A DNA stretch of 64,000 nucleotides, from the NCBI RefSeq assembly GCF_914767665.1, contig NC_059505.1:39925506-39989505 (forward strand). The letters are read 5' to 3'. A program made the position numbers and the translations under genes. Source of the stretch: Harmonia axyridis. Lineage: Eukaryota; Arthropoda; Insecta; Coleoptera; Coccinellidae. This document shows positions 31,990-44,735 of the stretch, piece after piece (the stretch's first letter is position 1; the number at the start of each line of letters is the position of its first letter). Under the pieces are notes generated by a model that made no database searches, was not told the origin of the DNA, and saw only the letters and a list, made by a program, of their open reading frames with translations.

Positions 31990-32640
31990 CTCAGAAGTGA
32001 ATTAAACAGGGCAATTTATGTCCTATATAGTAAATAAAATTTTGATAGATAAAAGTTTCAAAAGATCAACAATTGATCATAGTATTTACATAAATCAAAA
32101 AATAACTGGCTTACTATTGTTGCATTGTACATGGATGACTTTTTTGTTTTAACTAATGTTAATTCTGAATGAATTTTCTGATAGAAAATTTTATGATAAA
32201 GAAATTAGGGGAAGCTAAAAAATGATTAGGGATGAATATTACTAGAAATTATGGAAAAGGTAGTAAAGCTATCGATTATATTCTTCAAATATGTATTGCA
32301 ATAATTCAACATGTCTGATTGTGAACATGTGAAAACTAAATTGAATTTTGATTCAACAAAAGAGAGTTGTAATGATGAACCATATAAGAAATTAATAGGT
32401 TTATTAATATCTTCAGCAGTATTAACTAGTCCTGATATAGCATACTCTGTTAATTTCTTGAGTCAATTTAATAATGATCTCATTGTTGAACACTGGAAAA
32501 GTGTAAAATTCATTTCAAGATACAAAGATAATTGTTCAATTTTTACTTCAGTCAAAAGGAACTGAGTATTTGAAATCGGTACTAAAATTGTATCGGCCAA
32601 TACTATTGACCCATATGGGTCAATAACTACATTGACTTGA
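31990..32640 (+). mobile_element. Ty1/copia reverse transcriptase and RNase H remnant
   Basis: Plus strand has a decayed YxDD box (LYMDDFFVLTN-like, near 32125) and then a frame at 32311-32565 with MSDCEHVKTKLNFD, YKKLIGLLISSA and SPDIAYSVNFLSQF, the block that links reverse transcriptase and RNase H in copia elements. Stops and shifts make it inactive. Confidence 0.75.
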
Positions 32641-33162
32641 TTTTTTCAAATGTTAACTTTGGATCTGAATCAATGAATAATTTAATTCTTACCAAAATGA
32701 AAAGCAATGAATAAATCAGTAGGATAGCATTTTTGAAATGGTCATATAGCACCTATTCCTATAACGATTAAAAGATTGGAAACTTTCGTGAACAAATAGG
32801 TAGGTATCAACATTTTTATACAAATTTGATCATTCATTCATGACATGGAAATTTTCAATAAATAGTTGCTTTTTAAAGTATTTTATACCTTCATTGAATT
32901 GCTGGAAAATTGATACCAATTTCGAAAGTGACTGCCATGTTAAATTCTTCATATACTGAATGATCCTTCAAAATTTATTTCTGTCGTAACATTTTGACTA
33001 GTATTTCAACTGATATATTCCATACGTCATTGAAATCAATATCTTCAAAGTACTATTCGAAAGACTTATAATGGAATTTAGAAAAATATGTCTTTCTCAA
33101 TTTCATAGTCATATATGATATGATGCATAAGTCCAAATTTAATTAATTCACATCTAAAGTGA
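32641..33162. other. Stretch without recognised feature
   Basis: Likely further decayed copia sequence between pol and the right LTR-like repeat, but no motif is left to prove it. Confidence 0.3.
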
Positions 33163-33386
33163 ATGTTATTTTTAGAAATATTCAGTATAGCTATAATAAA
33201 CCAACTAAAAAGAGACATAATGAATAGACTTGCCTTTCAAATACCCATGGCCTATGTTACCTCATAAGCAATTACCTACAATATCTTATCTTGGTGAAAC
33301 CTTTTTGAGAAATCAGGTGATAAGTTTGAGAGTCTCTAATTTCCAAGGCTTATTAATACATGTTTCAGTTGAGCGGAATATAATAT
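33163..33386 (+). repeat. LTR-like direct repeat, right copy
   Basis: Matches 31676-31835 in the same orientation (AATATTCAGTATAGCT..., GAGAAATCAGGTGATAAG...). It contains an insertion around 33250-33305 relative to the left copy. Confidence 0.45.
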
Positions 33387-34467
33387 AACAGGGTATATAT
33401 AGTTGAAATTATTAGTATGAAAGAGTTGACTTATTCATTATAAATTCAACAGCACTGCACTCAAATTCTTCAAAAACGGGGTCACTTATATTTTTGCACT
33501 CCTCTGTCGTAAAAGTGTATATTTTAGATATTCAAAAAAACTCATGGAAACTTTTGACTGTTATCTGACTAACTTGGCTCTTTTTTTCCAGTAATAAAGC
33601 CAATTGTGAATTATCTATAAGGAGTCTTTCTATCTGTTTAATACTGTTTCATAGTAGCATAACTTTTACTCCAATCCAAGACTGAATTGATGAATGAAGC
33701 TTCTGTTCTCTTTGGTAGTTCCATCTTCTGTCGCAATAAATTCAAATTCTCACGAAAGGAAATGTAGTTTTATAGATTGTGGAAAATAAACGAAAAATTC
33801 CTGAAATAAAGTAACATTCATCCAATTAATTCCAAATAATACAAACCCTTCAAACAAACCTGAATTGAGGAAAATGCATTCCAAATTTTGACAAATATCT
33901 ATCGAATTTTTGATTCGCCGTAGACTTTGCATTTTATCTGTCGGCATTTATTTAAATATTGAATAACAATTTTGGAAACTGCAAACTTTTTCAAGAACTT
34001 TCATATATCGAAATGGAATATTTATTATTAACATGACACTGACAGCCAAATTGTCCACAGATACCACAGAAATATGGGACTTGAAATGTCAAAATGATCC
34101 GAAACACCCCGTATACTCGAAAACCGCGGGGAGAATCGAAGGTTTGGGATTTTTCCCGGGATCTCCAGACGATTTTGAGGGGGGTCTTATTCTTGTCATT
34201 TTTGCTCTAGATGGTCCCGTTTGGGCTGTGATTTTACGTTTAAAGTTTGACGTATATGTGCAAGCGGTTTTATATATACTTAGATACGTAAAGGAGAAAG
34301 ACAATTAGATTCAATTGGTAATTGCACACGACTTGAAATATAATTGCAGACTTCTTGAAATTGTGTGTTTCGACTCAGTTGCATGTTTGATGGAAAGTAG
34401 AAGTAGAAGTAGAGGTAGCAGCTGTTTGCCCGATTCAAGGCTGGTACATTTTTTCAGTGAAAATGTA
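33387..34467. other. Stretch without recognised gene
   Basis: A 91-codon plus-strand ORF at 34033-34308 starts at an ACACCCCGTATA element-like end and is glycine- and aspartate-rich. I regard it as repeat-derived, not a gene. Confidence 0.3.
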
Positions 34468-35448
34468 CAGGGTGGGCACATTTCGATGTTTTAGCACTAC
34501 AACTTTTAAACCAGAGGAGATAAACATAATCTGATACCTATTTCTCGGTCTCTTTTTCTGAGAAACTAACAAGGATAGTATTCATTTTTGGCCACCTTCT
34601 TTTGTTTTCGAGTTATAAGCGAAAATTGTAAAAATGGCGATATCGAAAAACATTTATATCTCCGCCAATACTGATGATAGAGCTCTGGAATTGAAACATT
34701 ATGCAGGCACGGTTTACGTAGAATCCAGTGGCGTGCTTGTCTTCTCAAAAGGGTCTTTATTACGAAGCTATGACCCAAAGTTATGTTTTTTCACATGGGA
34801 ACACTAGATTTCTGTGCCATTTTTTGAAAGCTTATTTTTTCCTGATTTCAAAAATATATAACATCATATGGTTTGTATCAAAATAAATATTAGAAAATGG
34901 TCGAAAAGCATTTTTTACCTAAGAGTCTCATTATTTCTATGGTTCTAACTGTTGAGGAGCAAAGGGAAATTGAACTTTCTATAATAAGAGCTGTGTCCTT
35001 TCGTCAATCTGATTATTTCTATGCTATTTACTAATTTCTACAAAATTCGAATGTTATATATTTTTGAAATCAGGAAAAAATAAGCTTTCAAAAAATGGCA
35101 CAGAAATCTAGTGTTTCCATTTGAAAAAACATAACTTTAGGTCATAGCTTCGTAATTAAAGACCCTTTTGAAAATACAAGCACGCCACTGGATTCTACTT
35201 AAAAAGTGCCTGTATAATGTTTAAATTTCAGAGCTCTATCATCAGTATTAGCGGAGATATAAATGTTTTTCAATATCGCCATTTTTCCAATTTTCGCTTA
35301 TAACTCGAAAACAAAAGAAGGTGGTCAAAAATGAATAATACCCTTGTTAGTTTCTCAGAAAAAGAGACCGAGAATGGGGTATCAGATTTTGTCTATCTCC
35401 TCTGGTTTAAAAGTTGTAGAGCTAAAACATCGAAATTTGCCCACCCTG
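34468..35448. mobile_element. 981-bp foldback element with roughly 390-bp arms, TA target site
   Basis: Ends CAGGGTGGGCACATTTCGAT and its complement, both flanked by TA (34466-34467, 35449-35450). The arms 34468-34860 and 35060-35448 pair almost throughout; the spacer is about 200 bases. No coding capacity. Confidence 0.85.
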
Positions 35449-35451
35449 TAC

Positions 35452-35612
35452 AATGTCATTTTGAGTAAGCAAATTTTATCCCCAACATGAACTATCAAAT
35501 TTGACATAAGGTGCGCGGAAATGAAAACATATCAGTGGTACGATATTTCACTCAATTCGCGAGTTTCTCCACAAAGAACGCACTTCTTATGCGGGCGACG
35601 TTTATTTTCATT
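35452..35612. mobile_element. Fragment of the 580-bp TIR element family
   Basis: Matches the start of the full copy at 35769 (GTAAGCAAATTTT, CCCCAACATGAACTATCAAA, CGCGAGTTTCTCCACAAAGA) and then breaks off. It lies directly before a full copy, suggesting a nested or tandem arrangement. Confidence 0.6.
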
Positions 35613-35768
35613 TTGAGCCACACAAGCAACGAAACAATCGCAATTTTGCATCACAATTGGCCACCTCGATCTTGATCAACATCTTTAGAATTCCACACCT
35701 CGATCTTGATCGACATCTTTAGAATTCCACTCATTCCAGAAAGCATATAATTAAAATGGATCCCCCTC

Positions 35769-36345
35769 AGAGTAATAAACATAGATAGATGGAGCAGATG
35801 TCATTTTCAGTAAGCAAATTTTGTCCTCAACATGAATTATCAAATTGACATGAAGCGCGCGGAAATGAAAACTTGTCGGTGATACGTTATTTCACTCAAT
35901 TCGCGAGTTTCTTCACAAAGAACGCACTTCTAATGTCCCATAGTGAATCAACGTTTCATATTAACTCGAAATATATTGAAATAAATACCTAATAATATCA
36001 GAAATTCAGAAAACAAACTTCAAGCGCGCCAAACGACTTGAAACAATCGATGACACTAGGAGAGCAAAAGTTTCCAAACCTTAGATTTCAGCAGATAGAA
36101 AATAATAAATATTCTGCTTATCATAAATTCTACAATTAGGAGAAATATTGGTAACTAAATATTCAAATTTGCATATTTAATCGGGAATCTCTCAAATAAA
36201 TATATTTCATTCAATATAATATACATTAATAACGTTATAGTAAAATTGTGGATTTGAAAATATATCACAATCCAACAACGTAATCTAACCATGTTGGAGA
36301 CATGTAAAAATTGCGTATACTTCCTCTATCTATTTTTATTACTCT
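35769..36345. mobile_element. 580-bp TIR element, copy P1
   Basis: Terminal inverted repeats about AGAGTAATAAACATAGATAG with GAGG following. Other full copies: 46474-47059, 48177-48759 and 60727-61303. Subterminal halves differ (CCCCAACATGAAC versus CATGTCCCCAACATGG), so orientation can be assigned. No ORF. Confidence 0.75.
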
Positions 36346-37495
36346 ATGGAATCTATTCAAATGTTATTTGTGGTAGATACATGCTCATATTCCCGAAATC
36401 AAAACTCGAATTTCAGATGATCAACATAAACTGAGGCTACTAATAAATTGTACAACCAGAATAAAGTATTTTTGATTGGTGTCAATTATTCCTTATATGA
36501 AATATCTATGGAGTACAAGCATAGAATTCTTTAGAGGTAAGGTAAATTTATGTGACAGTTTCGATCACAATTCAGATCAGGAAACATAGAACGACATATT
36601 CGCATAGAGGAAGAATACGTCGACCTCGTTTCTTACCAGGAACAGAGCTCTATCGAGTTTTTTAACGCACAATTCCTTTTTATTTAATATGAACCCAACA
36701 GATCGCACCTAGCCATTGTTTATTATGAAATATATCGACTTCCTGTCACTTCAAGACCTCGCCTAGGACGTAACAACAATAAGAACGCAAAACGGAGCGC
36801 AAAAAAAAACATCAGCAATTTCCAATAGTATCAACAAATCGTGGAACTGTCATTGACCCATTTTGGGAAATATGGATGTCGCTTCTTTATCTTACCCAAC
36901 CGCAGCAGCCTTCATGCCTGTAGTTTCATGCCTGTAGTTTCGTTCAGGCTACGGTTGGTAGCTCTGCGCCTCTTCCTCTTGTTGTCGATGGTCGAGAACA
37001 TGAAGAACCTTGTCGCAAAAAAGCTTTCGCATTTTTTTAGTCTGTCGGGTGTGCTGTTATTTCATATAGGAAATACCGTAAGTGGTCTGAGCAAGTACTG
37101 CAGTTTTTTTTTAAGGAGATCGCTATGTTGATAGCATTTTTCAGTAGTGAAAGGTTCGAACCTTCAGTCCGATGGAGAGTTTAGACCATGGTTGAAGCAG
37201 GTAACTCAGATTATTCTTGAGGATTATTGAAGAACAAAAATTGTGATTTTTTAATATATCAAAAACAATATTTGAATGGAATCGATTAATTTCAAAGGCA
37301 AAAATTCCATACCTGGATTTGATTGATTGAATTGAAAATATATGAATAGTTGAATTTTGGGGGCGATTTCTTGTCAAAAAATAGGGTGGGTCTTCCATAT
37401 AAATTTTTTTTTGAGCCTCCCACTGCTTAGCTATAGCCCCCTAAAAATGGCGCCCGAAAAGTAGTTCTAATTTGAAACTTTGGAAAGTTTATAAT
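36346..37495. other. Stretch without recognised gene
   Basis: A GTAAGA donor-like site on the minus strand at 36637-36642 follows a short open stretch and could end an alternative 5' exon. A duplicated CATGCCTGTAGTTTC lies at 36913-36942. The 96-codon ORF at 36841 is leucine/serine-rich with no family signal. Confidence 0.25.
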
Positions 37496-38045
37496 TTTCT
37501 TTCATTTTCGGCAGATAAAGCTTTTTTTGGAAAATTTTTGTTCTTTTTCGATTCTGCAAATACGTAGTATTATGAGACTGTTTGCGGTTTGGACCAAAAA
37601 TGTACAGGGTGTTCATAAGAAAATCATGGACGCTGACAACTGAAATTCATCAGAACTCAAGATTTTCAAATTAGAACCAATAAGAGCCTAATTTTTATTA
37701 TTTCAGTTTTTCTACGTACAAAAATAGTGGGGGTTACTTAATAAAACCCTATACCTAAAATGAATACTTTAAGTGTTATCGAGGAAAAAATTTAAAAGAG
37801 GAAAAACCTCAATTCCTCACTGTGTGGAGTAGTATGTGACTTTCGGAAAACACAGAAAAAAACTAAAATTCGATGTTTGGATAACTAAATTTTACATTTC
37901 ATGAAAATTGTGCTTTTTCCTCATTTAAAGTTCTTCCTCGATAACTCTTGACGTATTCATTTAAGGTATAGGGTCACCTATCAAAATGCCGGTTTTTTTC
38001 AAAATTTTAACCCAAAATAGAGGTTAAAATCAAAAATTTGTTTTT
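37496..38045. repeat. Dispersed repeat R, copy 1, with foldback core
   Basis: Matches 44736-45282 from CGGCAGATAAAGCTTTTTTT onward. The inner part 37746-37977 is palindromic: CCCTATACCTAAAATGAATA at the left and the complement at the right, with CCTCATTTAAAGTTCTTCCT opposite. No ORF. Confidence 0.65.
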
Positions 38046-41000
38046 TATATTTTAATTTTTTTTTTTTTAATTTTTATTTAATTTGTTTTTTATATTTGTA
38101 CCAGTTCTCAATGGAAATATCTTTTTGGCATCTGCCTATTTTAATAAATTTAAGGTCACAAATAATTCCAGCCTTATGTATTAAGAATGGATCAGTCCAA
38201 AATTAATTTTTTTATTGTAAAATATGAATAAAAAAAAAGTTACTGCGAAACAAGTGTGAGGGGTGGCTTTTTCTACCCCTTGGAGTCATAGACCAACAAC
38301 ACCAACAATATTTTTGAATGCCTTCCCCTCACATAAGCTTAAGTCAGCTCAATTTGATTTTTATCATTTTGTTGGTTTTCAGGAAAAAAATTTAAAACTA
38401 CTTTTTGAGTGCCATATTTAAGGGGTTGTAACTAAACAGGGGGCTCAAAAAAAAAGTTATATAAAAGACCCACTCTATTTTTTGACGAGCAATCACCTTC
38501 TAAATTTTTTCGCAACTATTCATATACACCCTGTATACAAGGACAAAATGAAGGGGTCGGACAAAATCTCAACAAGCTTCTAGGTCATTTTCTCTTGAAT
38601 CCTTTGGCCGATTTCAACAATTTTTGTTTTTAATTGTAGCTTGGTCATTTTCTTCGTTTTTTATATGCAGGGGTAACAAACAAAAAAAAAGTACTGTTTC
38701 ATACAGAACATCCTGTGGAGTGATTGATTGAGAGACAAGATTATTTATGAACACGAGTTGTTGTTACCTTATCTTTTCTGAATGATTACTTTTTTTAATA
38801 ATTTAGATATATTAATTTTAAATTAAATAAGATAACTTAACTCCAATATCTTCGGAGATACAGGCTGTTCAAGCTATTTTTTTTCTTCATTTTTTCAAAT
38901 TTTGAATGAGTTGGAATAATAAGCGTTTGAATTTTGGGGGATATTATACTCGTTGGATTTCCAATATTTTCACGTTTTTACAATGCCTCAGTGTTGTAGT
39001 TTGCAGAAGTATGGTGTCTTCAGTCCGCCCAAACCTCTACTCCATGACTAACTTTTCTCTTCAAAAAAGGTAAACTTAAGAGCTGCTAGGACGTAAAGTT
39101 TTCAAGAAAAGTAACAATATTGTTGAGACATTAATATTTGGCTCACATTAATCAAACTTTTGATTCGATCGCCATTTTTGCAACATGAAATTTTTTGTTT
39201 GGAACTACTGGTGCCTAAATAACAAGTTATTTTTCTCGAAAACGCTACATCCTAGTTGCTTTTAAGACGGGTATCTTTTTCGTGAAGGAAAGTCTGGAAA
39301 ATCCGAAACTACCAAATCATGAAAATATAGGAAATACTCTGTCAACAAAATCCTTCAAAGTTCAAATTCGTTCAGTATTCATGAAAATAAATGAAAAAAA
39401 AATTGTCAGAGTCAAAAATTGTATCTCCATTTCCTTGAGTTAGGACCTGGTTTTTTTGAATCACCCTGTTTATATGATATTAATATTTTTTATATTGAAT
39501 AGCCTATTTCAATAATTGACTCTTTTGGCTGTATTTCCAGTATAAATATAATTAGCATTTTAATAGTTGGCACCTTGCTCTTTGAAAGTTAATGTTATCA
39601 TTATGACAATAAATGGTGGCAAGATTCAGTAAAAGTCAATGTGAATGTTTCCATTACTGGCACAAAATGTTGACGAAAAAATTTTTATTCAGAACACGTT
39701 CTATAATACATTTCTCGAAGATTTTTATGTGAAAAAAATATAAAAAATTATTCTGCTCGATATTCTTTCATATCTTTGAATTTTCTTAGAATCTTAGTTA
39801 TACCAAACAACAACTAACATGAAAAATACTGTTTATATTACGCAGTTATTGCAATTACTATCATAAAAGAAATCCATTGAGTATTGAAGAAAATCGAGTT
39901 GCAGCGTTCTTATGCATATTTACTGAATCAATTGAGAAATTGCAATTGGTAATGTCATCATAAACAATTCTGTAGACATGACATTTTTCATTTTCGCAAC
40001 ATCTATAGACGCTTTGTAATGTTTCGTTCTATTAACTGACCTAATAATCCCAAAGCCATAAAAAGAAATTATATTTATTTTCTGGAAAATCTTGAAGCGG
40101 AGACATTTAAAACTAGAACAACAAAATTTTACGATCCAAAATTGGAATTCGCGTTTGAAAAGGTCTTCAGTTGATGTTGAAAAAGGAACGGAAGAAAAGG
40201 ATGGAAGAATCAATATGAGAAGTGCATCAAGATTACAATTCCATTGACATATATCACATTGGTTGTGCTAAAAGCTAAAAGGTTGGTTTTTGGGTGTAGA
40301 TACGAAAGCAGTTACGGTTCCAAATTTAACATATACATTGTATAATTTTCTTCCAATGCTCACATAAAAAATATCTCATTTTTGATGAACTTTTAGTTTT
40401 GAAAGTGGATCAATTGAAGAAAATTAAAGAGAGTGGATAGCACGTTTTTTTTAAGCCAGAGTGATACTTAATACTCGTTTTCCAAAGAGAACCATGTCTG
40501 TAATTTTCGAATTTTGTACCAGGAATGGTCTTAAACGATAAGGTTCAACTGATATCGTCGTCAAATTCGATTCTTGCTGAACGGAAAGATCTAGAAACTT
40601 GAAATTTTCAAAATAGGTTCGGATCACGAATGCCGAGATTGAATTCGTTAATGGGCAAAATCCGACTAAGGGTTCCGTGAATATGACCATTTTGAAATTA
40701 CTGATTCAATCGAGAAAACTTGCATTCGGATGTAAAATGACAATTTCATGCTTCTTGCAAAATTTTTTAGAGATCGCACAACCAGAACCATAGAAAATTC
40801 AAGAGGAATATCCAAAAAAATTACTATTAGTTATATTACAATCCTAGTCAAAGCATACTAATTTTTTTGAATGATTTATATAGAAAAATTGCTGTTATTC
40901 TGTTGGTGTGTATATTTCGCAAACGATGATTTTGGCAATATTTAGTAGGTACGAAACCGAAATTATTTCTTTGAATTTTCTTGTATAATGATATTAGTAG

Positions 41001-41589
41001 TTATACTCTCAACTTATCAATTTATCCATATCGAAAATATGTTTCATTAAAAACTGTAGGATCTTATCTGGACTTATACGCTCCTAGCTAGGCAATTCTA
41101 TTCTTAAATTTTTAGCCCAAACCTATAGGTAATTTTATTGTTATTTTTTTAGATTCATTATTTTGTTTACTAAGAGAAAATCTAAATTCAAAAATAATAT
41201 CCTCAATCCTTCTAGACTGATACAATTTTGTGAATTCAATTCAAACCTTGGAAAAAAAAATGATCTCTTCATAACATCGAATTTTCGATTAATTTTTCAA
41301 ATATATGGAATTCATTTATGGGATGAAAAGAGAAATTCAAAGATCCCGAACATTCGAAACCGCAAACTTTAATTTTTGCAAATAAACTAAACTAGATTTC
41401 GTAAGTTTTTGCTATAGAATGTCCTTTTATGGCCAAATGATCTTGTCACCTAAAGGAGTAAAAAATAATGGGATTATAATAAGATTCGGGCTCATCTGCT
41501 TACAAAAACCGAACCACTCTAATGAAATGCCATAGAAACGTCCAAGACAACCTTTTTCCTTCACTAATGGAATAAATTCCCAGACTTAC
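38046..41589. other. AT-rich stretch without recognised gene
   Basis: Long A/T runs near 38040-38100. Minus-strand ORFs of 97 (40213-39920) and 79 codons (40690-40451) have mixed composition but no motif I recognise and no convincing splice structure. TA-CAGG-type MITE ends occur near 38866 and 39477. Confidence 0.3.
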
Positions 41590-41725
41590 CGTGTTATCAG
41601 ATAATTGACTACTTATTCGAGTGAAACCACCAGTAACAAACGTTCTTCAGGATTCCTGTCACATTAACCCGATCGATGACCAATATCGAGAAGAAGAACA
41701 CTGCCGCTCTATAGTTTCCAGCACT
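41590..41725 (-). promoter_or_regulatory. Candidate non-coding first exon and start region of ebony
   Basis: On the minus strand an initiator-like TCAGTG (A at 41725) is followed 136 bases later by a strong donor ACG|GTAAGT at 41590/41589. A TATATATATTT stretch lies about 45-50 bases upstream of the initiator, further than usual. Ebony needs a non-coding 5' exon somewhere to the right of 25972; this is the best splice-plus-initiator combination I saw, but it would imply a 15.6-kb intron. Confidence 0.25.
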
Positions 41726-42134
41726 GAGTCAACATAGAAAAACGAGCAATCGTTATCAGGGGGTTCAAATATATATATTATGCGTTCTTAAATGGTTGGA
41801 CAGAAGGGGGGGCAGAGTATATTTGCAATTATCCTTCCATATATCTTGACATATCCCTACTACTGCCAGTTCTACCACCATGGAGAAAGGATGTGTTGTG
41901 CGGTAAATTTATTGAAAGCAATTATATGACTTCCTTGGATTTTATTGGATTTGCGCTTGGCGGTTACTCTATTTGCATGTGCTGAAGAAACGTTTTCTCG
42001 ATGGCATTGGATTGAGATTGGTACCACTGATGGGCGAAAAGAATGACATCGTGTTACTAAGCCGTTGTTCTATGGTTCAGGCAGCTGTCATTTTTCTGAT
42101 GAAGAATCAAGATAATAATACTCTTTTTCTGTTC
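41726..42134. other. Possible upstream regulatory stretch
   Basis: No ORF with family match. Contains an ATTTGCAT octamer near 41971 and GC-richer patches than the flanks. If the preceding exon candidate is right, this would be ebony promoter DNA. Confidence 0.2.
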
Positions 42135-42139
42135 TTTCA

Positions 42140-42750
42140 ATCTGTAGATAATAGTTATTTATAACACAAGTGTATAAGCCATTGATATTTTTCCACGAGT
42201 CCAAAATTTTTTGAATGAACGAGTGTTAAAATGAACCTTCTTCACTTGTATTATATTAGTTATTAATAATATACAAGTGCAGAAGCCATTGATTTTCTTC
42301 CACGAATTCAAAATTCGAGAACTAGTCATGGAGTGGCGAGTTTTTGTTAAAATGAGCCTTTTGCACGAGTATTATATTAGTTATTTATGATATACAAGTG
42401 CAGAAGGCATTGATATTCTTCCACGAGTTCAAAACCCAAAAACTAGCCACGAAGTGGCGAGTTTTCGAATGAACGAGTGGTAGAATGAGCCTTCTGCACG
42501 AGTATGATATTAGTTATTTATAATACAAGTGCAGAAGGCATTTATATTCTTCCACGAGTTCAAAATTCGAAAACTAGTCATGAAGTGGCGAGTTTTTGTT
42601 AGAATGAGCATTCTGCACGAGTATTATATTAGTTTTTTATAATATACAAGTGCAGAAGGCATTGATATTCTTCCACAAGTTCAAAATTCAGAAGTGGCGA
42701 TTTTTCGAATGAACGAGTGGTAGAATGAACCTTCTGTACGAGTATTATAC
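42140..42750. repeat. Tandem array, five units of about 120 bp with internal dyads
   Basis: The phrase CAAGTGCAGAAGGCATTGAT starts units at about 42165, 42273, 42394, 42526 and 42647 (spacing 108-132). Each unit ends with CCTTCTGCACGAGT, the near complement of its start, so a unit can fold on itself. A diverged sixth piece is near 42985-43060. Confidence 0.8.
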
Positions 42751-44413
42751 ATTATTTTGTTCTAATTCACTGAATTTTTATTGGAATTTATGAAATATTT
42801 CCATAAATATCGTTTAGTGATTTTTGCATTGAAAAATGTGGATTGGAAGAATAGTCTTCTGTATCACAAATTTGACATATAATAGATAAATCCCTGATAG
42901 AAGAGTTCCGAGTACCAACATTTACTAATGAAATATAACTATCAAATTTGTGTAAAATGGAGATATTTCCGCACCATTGGAAGAATGAACGACGTATTTT
43001 TGAATGAACGAGTGTTAGAAGGAGCCTTCTGTACGAGTATTACATATTATTTTCTCTAATTCACTTCTTGAATGCCTAAAAACATTAGGTAATTATGGAT
43101 AGATCATAAAGAAGGAAAGAGGAGCTATAATTTGTTAAAGACAATCCAATTTTTTAAAATAGAAGAACGAAGAAAAAAATTGAATTCCACCACAAGAATT
43201 AGTAAAATGAGTAGAACAGTAAAATTAAGTTAGGAGCTTTTCAGAGTTTATTTATTTATGCGCCAATTCTACCTACCCTTGGAGATTGCAGAATTGTGGG
43301 TGCATATCCTGAAGGAAAACCTTTCACTATGACCATATTCGTATTTTTGAAGGTAGTATTGTCTTAAAAAATTTTTTTCGTTAATTTATCATTTTGTTTT
43401 TCTTAAATTCAAGGATTCATGGATTCGTGTGAGTATTATTTTCAAGATTATATACGAATTCGACCGAATTTCTGTGTGAAGAATGAACCAAAATGCCAAG
43501 TAGCATTGCTTATAAACCAGAAGTTGGTAGATTTAGGGCATATATACAATTTTTGAGTGGTCCACTTTGATTTTTCATGGACTTACCTGTAATGAAAGGA
43601 GCAATTTGTTTTAATGTCTCGATAAATCATCGATTTCTCGCAATAACAAGGTTAATAATACAAGATATTACGATTGTGATAAAACAAGATTTTCCATAAG
43701 TGCAATATATCAAAAAATGCAATTTATATGACGTCTTTTTTTGATGTTTATTGAATTCTGCAATATTTCCGTTTTTAAAATCATTCATGCTTATTTGCAT
43801 TTGAAAGTAAGCGTTGTAATGCAATGTTCATTGAATTTCAATTTTTCGTGTGGTACGGTTTTTAGATTCTAAGATATTACTCAAACATGAATTAAACTGA
43901 AGAAATTAGTACGTGTTCAACCGTGTAATTATGGAATATCTTAATAAGATCTTGAAATACTGATTAAAAATGATGCTCGTTGTTTAATTTAATGTATACT
44001 TGGTTGTTGACTGACCGGCACTTTTTTTGAATATAATAAAGGACGATATTGGCCAATTTCAATGTAAATTACTTTTTTATAGGATCTATAAGCTTTATGA
44101 ATTTTGATGATGCAGTTAAATTTTATTTTCTGTTGAAATTTCAAAGGAGGAAATGAAAATTATATGGAGAGTTTGCAAGCTTGTAGAACTGCATATGTTC
44201 AATTGGGTGTAGAGTTTCCTGTATATACCTTTTAATAGTTTCTGGGTTTCCTGTGCACTAATTATAAGAGTTTTTACAATGAAGGCTGGCTTCATAAATC
44301 AAAAAAGTAAAGACGTTTTTCATGAATGAATAGCCACTTTGCCACGTAAGTGAAAAATACGTATAAACATAGAATTTCCAAAATTTTTATAATTTTTTTG
44401 TGCTTATCAAATA
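42751..44413. other. Stretch without recognised gene
   Basis: AT-rich. Besides a leftover of the tandem unit near 42985-43060 I see no element ends, exons or ORFs with family features. Confidence 0.3.
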
Positions 44414-44596
44414 CAGGGTGATTCACCGGGATGGCCTTTAAGACGTTTGTGGAAAACTGATCATAATTTTGAGCTGTAATTTTGCATATCGGAGTTTGAG
44501 ACAATGTTCTTTTTCCCTAAAATATTTTCAGATTTCTACAACTTCCGGTATACCTAAAACATACTACTACTTCCTTATTTCAAATGGCACACCCAG
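44414..44596. mobile_element. 183-bp MITE, copy 3
   Basis: TA-flanked, CAGGGTGATTCACCGGGATG at the left, GGCACACCCAG at the right; same family as 21968-22150 and 26627-26810. Confidence 0.75.
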
Positions 44597-44735
44597 TATA
44601 TGATTACATCATAAGATAGCTTTTTTGACGACAATTTTGGCAATATGCCATACCTTGGGTGAAAACTCAATGGTTCATGAGTTAATGGGATTCATATGAA
44701 AAAAATGGTGGCGATGAGGACTCACATTTACTTTA

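Noticed and set aside
31990..32640. Copia remnant as an active retroelement
   Set aside because: Reading frames are broken, no gag, protease or integrase is seen, and the LTR-like repeats are diverged.
34033..34308. 91-codon ORF with glycine-rich sequence
   Set aside because: It starts at a MITE-like CACCCCGTATA end, has no splice signals or family match and probably belongs to a repeat.
36841..37131. 96-codon leucine/serine-rich ORF
   Set aside because: Low complexity, starts without context and no conserved motif; not supported as a gene.
37145..37160. GGTTCGAACC, similar to a tRNA T-loop
   Set aside because: No anticodon stem, acceptor stem or A-box at suitable distance on either strand; a chance 10-bp palindrome.
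39920..40690. Minus-strand ORFs of 97 and 79 codons as a gene
   Set aside because: No family signal, no matching splice sites between them, and AT-rich composition like the surrounding non-coding DNA.
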